Source of the DNA: Vicia villosa
Lineage: Eukaryota > Streptophyta > Magnoliopsida > Fabales > Fabaceae
Assembly: GCF_029867415.1 (NCBI RefSeq)
Contig: NW_026705458.1
Location: 1 to 64,000 of the forward strand
Direction: 5' to 3'
DNA length: 64,000 nucleotides
The translations under genes were made by a program, and so were the position numbers. This document shows positions 58,561-64,000 of this stretch, one piece after another (within the stretch, counting starts at the first letter, position 1; the number at the start of each line of letters is the position of its first letter). Below the pieces are notes generated by a model, which had not been told where the DNA came from, did not search any database, and was given only the letters and a program-made list of their open reading frames with translations.

Positions 58561-59339
58561 TTGGTAACCTATGGTATTATCTTTGAGACCCTCCTTGTTT
58601 TTATTTCCATGAAAAGTTCGCATGGTTCCCCAATTGTAGATTGTAGTACTAGAATATGGATTCTTTCACCAGTAACAGTCATCCACCGTTTATGTTCCTT
58701 TTAAATTTCAAAATTCTTTCCTCTTTTAGAGCTGGTATTTAGAACACGTGTTTTTCTTCTGTCATATGTTATAACAGTCCTTTGTTCAGGTATCTTGACT
58801 CCTCATTTGCTCCTCCCTTTAAGCATATCTGCAGCAAAAACAATTTCAGATTTAGGTACCCGTAATCTGATGGGTCCTTTGGGGTAAGTTTTGAAGGGTT
58901 TCTCTTGATCTTGTACCTTAGCCTTTAGGTAGTGAGGCTTGAGATTATTAAAGAATTTTGGTTTAAAATATTTAGGTCTTGAATAATTCTTAGCCTTTGA
59001 TTTTTAACCCTTCAGAATCTTGGACTTTAGAATCGTGGGTTCTATTTTCTAAAGAACCTTACACTTTGAGGTTTGTGGTTCGAATTTCTCCAAAAATTCT
59101 GATTTCTCCATAAACTATGATTCTATAATCTTTAGTTCTGGATGATTCAAAACCTCTACATTGTCATTAGCAAATACAAAACAAGAAATAAGTTCTTTCT
59201 GAGCAGAACTAAGAGAGAGGGGTTATGCGGATTTTATCCATATTTCAGATTCTAGATCAGCAGACTGTTCAGAGCAGCCAAGACTCTCTCGTTTGCTTCT
59301 ACTTATACCATAGATCATAGAAGCAACTTTAGTCCTGCT

Positions 59340-59790
59340 AAAGCCAGAGATGACAAACTCCTGAAGATCCATTTCATACTCACTCAGAGGTTTGTCAGAC
59401 ATATCATTTATTAAGGCAATACGATCTCTTTCTAATTTGTTCGTCTCCTTTTTGGAAGATTCTAATTCAATTTTCATGAGATCATACTCCTTTTTAAAAC
59501 ATTTTATATGTATGGCTTTATCTTGACAACGACTCATAAGGTCATGAATAAAGGAAAATAAATATGAACGAGATAGTTGAGAAAATACCTCGTCTTGTTC
59601 TTCAGAATATGAGCTAGAACTTGAGTCAGATTATGTGTCTGAAGATGTTGAAGCCATCAGAGATGACGAACTCTAGAAGATCCATTTCATAATCACTCAG
59701 AGGTTTAGCAGACATATCATTTATTAAGGAAATACGATCTCTTTCTAATTTGTCCATCTTTCTTTTGGAAGAAGACATATTAGCTTGTTC
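59340..59790 (-). repeat. Duplicated ~95-bp gag segment
   Basis: 59370-59465 and 59688-59783 are near-identical and both encode KLERDRI.LINDMS.KPLS.YEMDL. The copies lie about 320 bp apart in direct orientation. Confidence 0.8.
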
Positions 59791-60523
59791 TTAATCTTTG
59801 TCAAATTCTATCACTTTGTCAAGTTCATCCCATGTTTCCACGAGACTTTTCTTGACCTTGTTTCTGAAGTTGTTCTTCTGAAATCTTCATTTCTTTTGAT
59901 GGTCCTTCTGCAGCTTTGGACATTCAACAATAAAGTGACAAGGATTCTTGCAATTGAAGCATCATTTATGATCATCTTTGTTGACTCTAGAGCTTGTTCC
60001 TCTGAAGCCATTGCCTCTGCTTGAGAATCTCATATTCTTCTTATTGGCAAGATATTAAAATATCTTGATAATTAATTCCATTTCTTCATCTTCTGATTCT
60101 TCTTCAGAATCTTCTTCATGAGTAGGTACTTCAGATTCACTCATTAGTGAAGATTTAGCATAATGGTCAACAGACTTCAAAGCAAGAGACCTTGACTTTT
60201 GAACACGTTCATCTCCAATCAGCTCCATTTCATGACTCTAGAGATTACTGATTAAGCTTTCTAGACTTATGTTGTTTAATTCTCTAGCTTCTTGAATAGC
60301 AGTCGCCTCAGGTCTATACTTGGCAGGAAGACTCACTCCTTCGAATCTTCTTGACATGATCAGCAGTAGTTTAACTTTTGTTCAACACTTGAAGACCAAA
60401 TACAAGAATTTGAAACCTTGATAGCATGGTTTTAATGTCTTTATCCTCCTTCATTTTTAATAGCTCATATTGTTGAAATAAAGGTTATCCTTAGCCTATT
60501 TAACCTGTTGATTTCTTTCATAG

Positions 60524-61887
60524 GTAGCTGATCGGTAAAATAGCAAGTGTACTATTTTGCCTCTATAGTAATAAAGGGAAAATTCCCCGAATATCGATCT
60601 CAAGGACTGCGTGATATTATAGAGTTAGTAGGAATTCAATTAAACAAAAAGCCTTGGGGGTTTTGGTTTTTATGATTACGAATTAAATTGCAAATAAACT
60701 TAAAAGGGTTGATTTGGCCAAATATGAGTAACATGCCAGGGTAGGTGTGTGCATTAACATGTAACAATTCTGAACCCTTGTTTCATTAACAAAATTCAAC
60801 TTATCAATTACCGGTTCTTAAGGGTATTTGCTCCTAAGTCCTTAGTGGGCAAACCTTTGAACATTGAAATCCTAATCCCAAATTCCTTCGAAATTAGTAA
60901 TCAAATCAAGTATTATTATAATCAAGAACAATTCGGTTACTATAGGGTATCCCTAGTCCTAGGTGATATCTACTATAGTATAATGGTATAAAAACCCTAA
61001 CAATGGATGTCAATCCTAATTGTCAGTCATAAATCAATCCAGTTGGTCCGACGAGGAAAGCATTAAAAACCTTATACCATTAAATTGAACATGAAAGAGA
61101 AATATGTTATTGAAATTCGGAATTCAAAATCATCACAAATGTTAATCAGGGACACCCCCCTAGCATTGGGGGGGTTTAGCTACTCATATCATCCAAAGAA
61201 ATTACAAAGATATCAAATAAAGACATTACAATAGAGATGATGAACTTTGATCTTCAATGGCTTCCGCTCATGAGAGTTCTCTGTTCTTCTCCAATTGCAT
61301 AGGCTTCCTTTCTCAATCCTCCAATTCTTCGTGTGGCAAAAAGATCCCTAATTCATCTTGAAAATTCTCATAAATAGTGCAGACTCACTTAAGTTGGTTG
61401 GAAATTCCGAAAACACCCTTTCAGCCCAACCACTGCACAAAATAATAAAAATCACTGAAAACAGCGTCATCACCCAAAACGGGCCGTGTTGAGCAACACG
61501 GGCACCCGTGTTGGTCCTCTGTTATTTTATTTTTCACCATTCAGTCCCAGACTTAGCAACACGGGCCGTGTTGAGCAACACGTGCACCCGTGTTGCACCA
61601 CTGTTTTTCCCTTCTTTCCACACTTCGTTCCAGCGCTCTTCCTGACACGGCCCGTGTTGAGCAACACGGCCACCCGTGTCAGGCCTCCTGAATCATACTT
61701 TCTGAACTTCCTCGAAACTCCGAGTTTTGCACTGATTTAGTCCGATTTATCCATATGCGCCTGAAAACATTAAAACACACAACCAAAGCATAAAATGACG
61801 AATAATAAAATAAAACACTAAATAATATGACTTAAACATACTTAAAAACAACGGTAAATATATGTGTGAAAACCACTGATCAGTAGC
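60524..61887. mobile_element. Solo LTR (1354 bp) with perfect 5-bp target duplication
   Basis: The LTR is 60529-61882. Ends are TGATCGGTAAAATAGC and CCACTGATCA, and GTAGC flanks both sides (60524-60528, 61883-61887). The flanking gag reading frame continues across if the LTR and one GTAGC are ignored. There is no internal domain. Type (Ty3/gypsy) and orientation are inferred and not proven. Confidence 0.92.
61479..61684. repeat. Three hairpin units with ACGGGCCGTGTTGAGCAACA
   Basis: Copies at 61479-61514, 61553-61598 and 61644-61684 each contain GGGCCGTGTTGAGCAACACG followed by a CACCCGTGT half, giving overlapping GTGTTG/CAACAC and CACGGG/CCCGTG stems. They are separated by about 45-55 bp of unrelated T/C-rich DNA. 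Confidence 0.85.
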
Positions 61888-62298
61888 ACACAGAGATTTG
61901 AATATAGTTTTGGCAGTTGATTTATCAAAAATCTTGAGATACTCAGAAAGTGGTAGAGCATCTATCAAGATTCCTCTAACTCTTTGATGCTTTCTATATA
62001 TCTTTTTCTGAGAAGATGTGAGGCTATTTCTATTAGCCACCATACCTACTCCATCAATTGCAAAATCAATTCCATCATCAAGAATATCCCATAACTCCTT
62101 ATCAAGACCTATGATGTGAGTATACATCTTGCTTTTCCACCACTCAAACTTAGTAGAATTTCCACTAAATGTTGGTGATTTGGAAATATAATTTTTTTTC
62201 TCATATGTACTACGATCACCATTGTTAATAACTTTAGGATCAACCATGATGTTTTTCTCTTAGGATTTTTTTATACCACAGTTAAGTGTTGATGCACA

Positions 62299-62318
62299 AA
62301 CCAGGCTCTGATCCCAAC
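62299..62318 (-). other. Primer-binding site of the SIRE-type element
   Basis: On the minus strand TTGGGATCAGAGCCTGG directly follows the LTR end (CCTTCA at 62319). It resembles the Met-tRNA primer site TGGTATCAGAGC with two differences. Confidence 0.65.
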
Positions 62319-63179
62319 TGAAGGTTATAAAAACACAAGAAATGGGTTGAATTGTGTTGACTTTTACTTATTTTTCTCTTTAAATCTCTTATTAGATTTT
62401 GGTCACAAGGACATAATTTGATTTTGAGTCTGGTAGTGATAGCAGCGAATAGTATTGATCAAAAGTAAATAATAGAAGAAAACAACACACAAGCAATTAT
62501 CATGGTTCCTCCTACAAATCAGGAGTATTCCATTCCCCTTGCACTTCCAAGAGATTTCTACTATAACAAAACCTGATTACAAGTTGTTCAAGCATACAAG
62601 CAAGATACTTTCAATGCTCAAAGACACAAGTAAGGGAATTTAATGCTCAAGCACACAAACAAGAGACTTCAAATTCTCAAACACGCAAGTAAGGAACTTC
62701 TGATTGCTCAAGCACACAGGAAAGAGACTTCCTACAATCTATCTAGCAGATAAATGATAGTGATAAGGTGATAATTACATTTCAAATACAATCAAAGATA
62801 TGAACAGAATACAACACAGAAAACTCTAAGACTTAAGAACTTTTAAGAATGTACAATTGGTAAGAAGTTCTAAGTTATCTTGTGCTCTTTGTTTTGATAG
62901 AGTAACTTCTCTTTTCTTATCAAGGCGGAGTGTTAAGTATTTCTCTAAATCTTTAGCTTCTTTTATAGAGTTCCCTTAAAGAGTCGTTGGAGAGAACTTC
63001 AAGCACAATAGCGTCTTTGAGAGAAACATCAATAGATTCGTTGCAAAACTTCCTGATATGGTTAATGTCATTGCAATACCATTTGAAACTCCTTTACAAC
63101 AAAAGGAATTATCAATTGTAAATCTTCAGGCTTCTGCAACTTTATGCTAAGTCTTCATGTGACCAGAATAGGATAAATT
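62319..63179 (-). repeat. SIRE-type 5' LTR, truncated
   Basis: The minus-strand LTR ends ATAACCTTCA at 62319. A TATA box (CTATAAAAG, minus) lies near 62959. A ~36-bp word (ATGCTCAAGCACACAAACAA, GAGACTTC) is repeated about five times at 62590-62735. The LTR start is not seen; another LTR border appears at 63180. Confidence 0.65.
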
Positions 63180-64000
63180 TGTTGGACTTGAGACATCACG
63201 CACAAGTGGGGGGTGAATTGTGTGGTTTAGAAAACCATGGTTTTGAAAACTTTTTGAGATTAAAATTAGATTTTGAAAATATTTTTCTATTTATAAGCAA
63301 CAAAAATAACATGCGGAAAGTGAAAGAGTTAAAGGGATATGAAAAACATCAATAGTTATAGAGGTTTGGTCAAAAAAAGACCGTCTCTTCTCCCCAAGAA
63401 CTGATCTTGAGAGTTTTCATCAAATACTTTAGAACTTTTTGTAGGTAAAGCTCATGAATCCATATATACAAGGAAATGGTTTTTGTTCTACAACCATGAT
63501 AATACAAGACTGAAGGTATGATCGTTTGCGTCTTCTCCATTGAAATGCTGAGACTGAAGTGTCCAAGCTTCCTTCTCAGCAGTAGATTGAAGCGGTAAGT
63601 CATCTCTCCACAAAATATATAAGCTCAATTTAGTTTAACAGGATAACTAATAACCTCTTGAGATTTTAAAAGGATGATCTTCTAACCTATGGTTTTAAAT
63701 GGGTTAACCATGAACCTAATGGTAAGTTCATCAATATTGAGAAAATTCATCCTTAAAAGGAGATAGGCTTTCCAGTAGCCTTAAGGGAAGTTCATCAATA
63801 TTAACGATCTTCAACCTAAATAAATATCAGGAAATGATCACACAATCTCCAACCAAAGCTTTTAACGAGTTTAGCTTCCAACCACGTATTTTTATCTATA
63901 AATGGATTGTGTTCATCCAATATGCATAAACAACAATCTTGGGGAACTAATACAATGCTACCCATCCAGAATGACAATGACACCTCATTCACAAAATATC
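63180..64000 (-). mobile_element. LTR sequence of a further element, running off the window
   Basis: The lower border is TGTTGGACTTGAGACATC at 63180 (minus-strand end ...AAGTCCAACA). CAAGTGGGGGGTGAATTGTG resembles the U5 part of SIRE-like LTRs, and a GGAAGTTCATCAATATT-like word is repeated near 63725 and 63787. No coding sequence is visible. Confidence 0.5.

Larger units (their letters stand above)
58561..62247 (-). pseudogene. SIRE/Maximus-type copia gag and protease start, split by a solo LTR
   Basis: Start ATG at 62247 (minus). N-terminal gag: KSPTFSGNSTKFEWWKSKMY, IIGLDKELWDILDDGIDF (62247-61883). After the solo LTR (60529-61882) the gag resumes at 60528 with YERNQQVK. Then come SLPAKYRP, EDSEEESEDEEMELIIKIF, a zinc knuckle CX2CX4HX4C (CFNCKNPCHFIVEC, about 59965-59918), a coiled-coil-like Glu/Lys/Leu region (ELESSKKETNKLERDRIALI), and PIRLRVPKSEIVFAADMLKG followed by protease-like debris. 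Many stops are present. Pol is absent. Confidence 0.8.

Noticed and set aside
61486..61740. 84-residue open frame in the solo LTR
   Set aside because: It is produced by the three hairpin repeats and has no gene context.

Overview
The window is nuclear DNA from a dicot, most likely a legume of the pea/vetch/clover/Medicago group. It is very AT-rich, has plant introns with GT..AG borders, and carries plant-only families: an LHT amino-acid transporter, a DUF7950 protein and plant mobile domain (PMD) fragments. Most of it is a palimpsest of transposable elements. The legume assignment rests on repeat style and is an inference.

Layout. 1-5.5 kb: AT/AAT repeats around a 3'-truncated Ty1/copia element on the minus strand. 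6.6-8.7 kb: a decayed second copia, followed by a SINE with a 19-bp target duplication. 9.3-11.4 kb: hAT-like elements, one with a Mutator-type MITE nested inside. 12.2-14.5 kb: a Ty3/gypsy integrase remnant followed by an array of 51-bp repeats. 14.5-25 kb: two very long related LTR sequences on the minus strand. The second is a clean solo LTR that splits a LINE endonuclease. 25-27.3 kb: an LTR fragment and a hAT-like repeat.

27.3-31.5 kb holds an LHT1-like transporter gene with exons 2-7 intact and no recognisable first exon. Its first visible intron has collected a hAT MITE and a MULE fragment. 31.5-40.5 kb: a Tourist-like MITE, a SIRE-type copia with LTRs in an unusual order, and a LINE carrying a CACTA-like insert. 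42.9-43.8 kb holds the only clearly complete gene: an intronless DUF7950 gene on the minus strand, with a hairpin just downstream and G-boxes upstream. 44.7-50.4 kb: four well-bounded MITEs, a LINE RNase H remnant and a tandem TRIM array.

50.4-58 kb: PMD fragments, a MULE transposase-side fragment, a solo LTR with perfect target duplication, and hAT sequences. 58-64 kb: a second SIRE-type gag region on the minus strand, split by another solo LTR with perfect target duplication, plus LTR sequence running off the window.

Apart from the DUF7950 gene, and possibly the LHT gene, nothing here looks functional. The main interest is how precisely the nested insertions can be read, the repeated tRNA-like modules inside the long LTRs, and the PMD/MULE remnants with their palindromic repeats.
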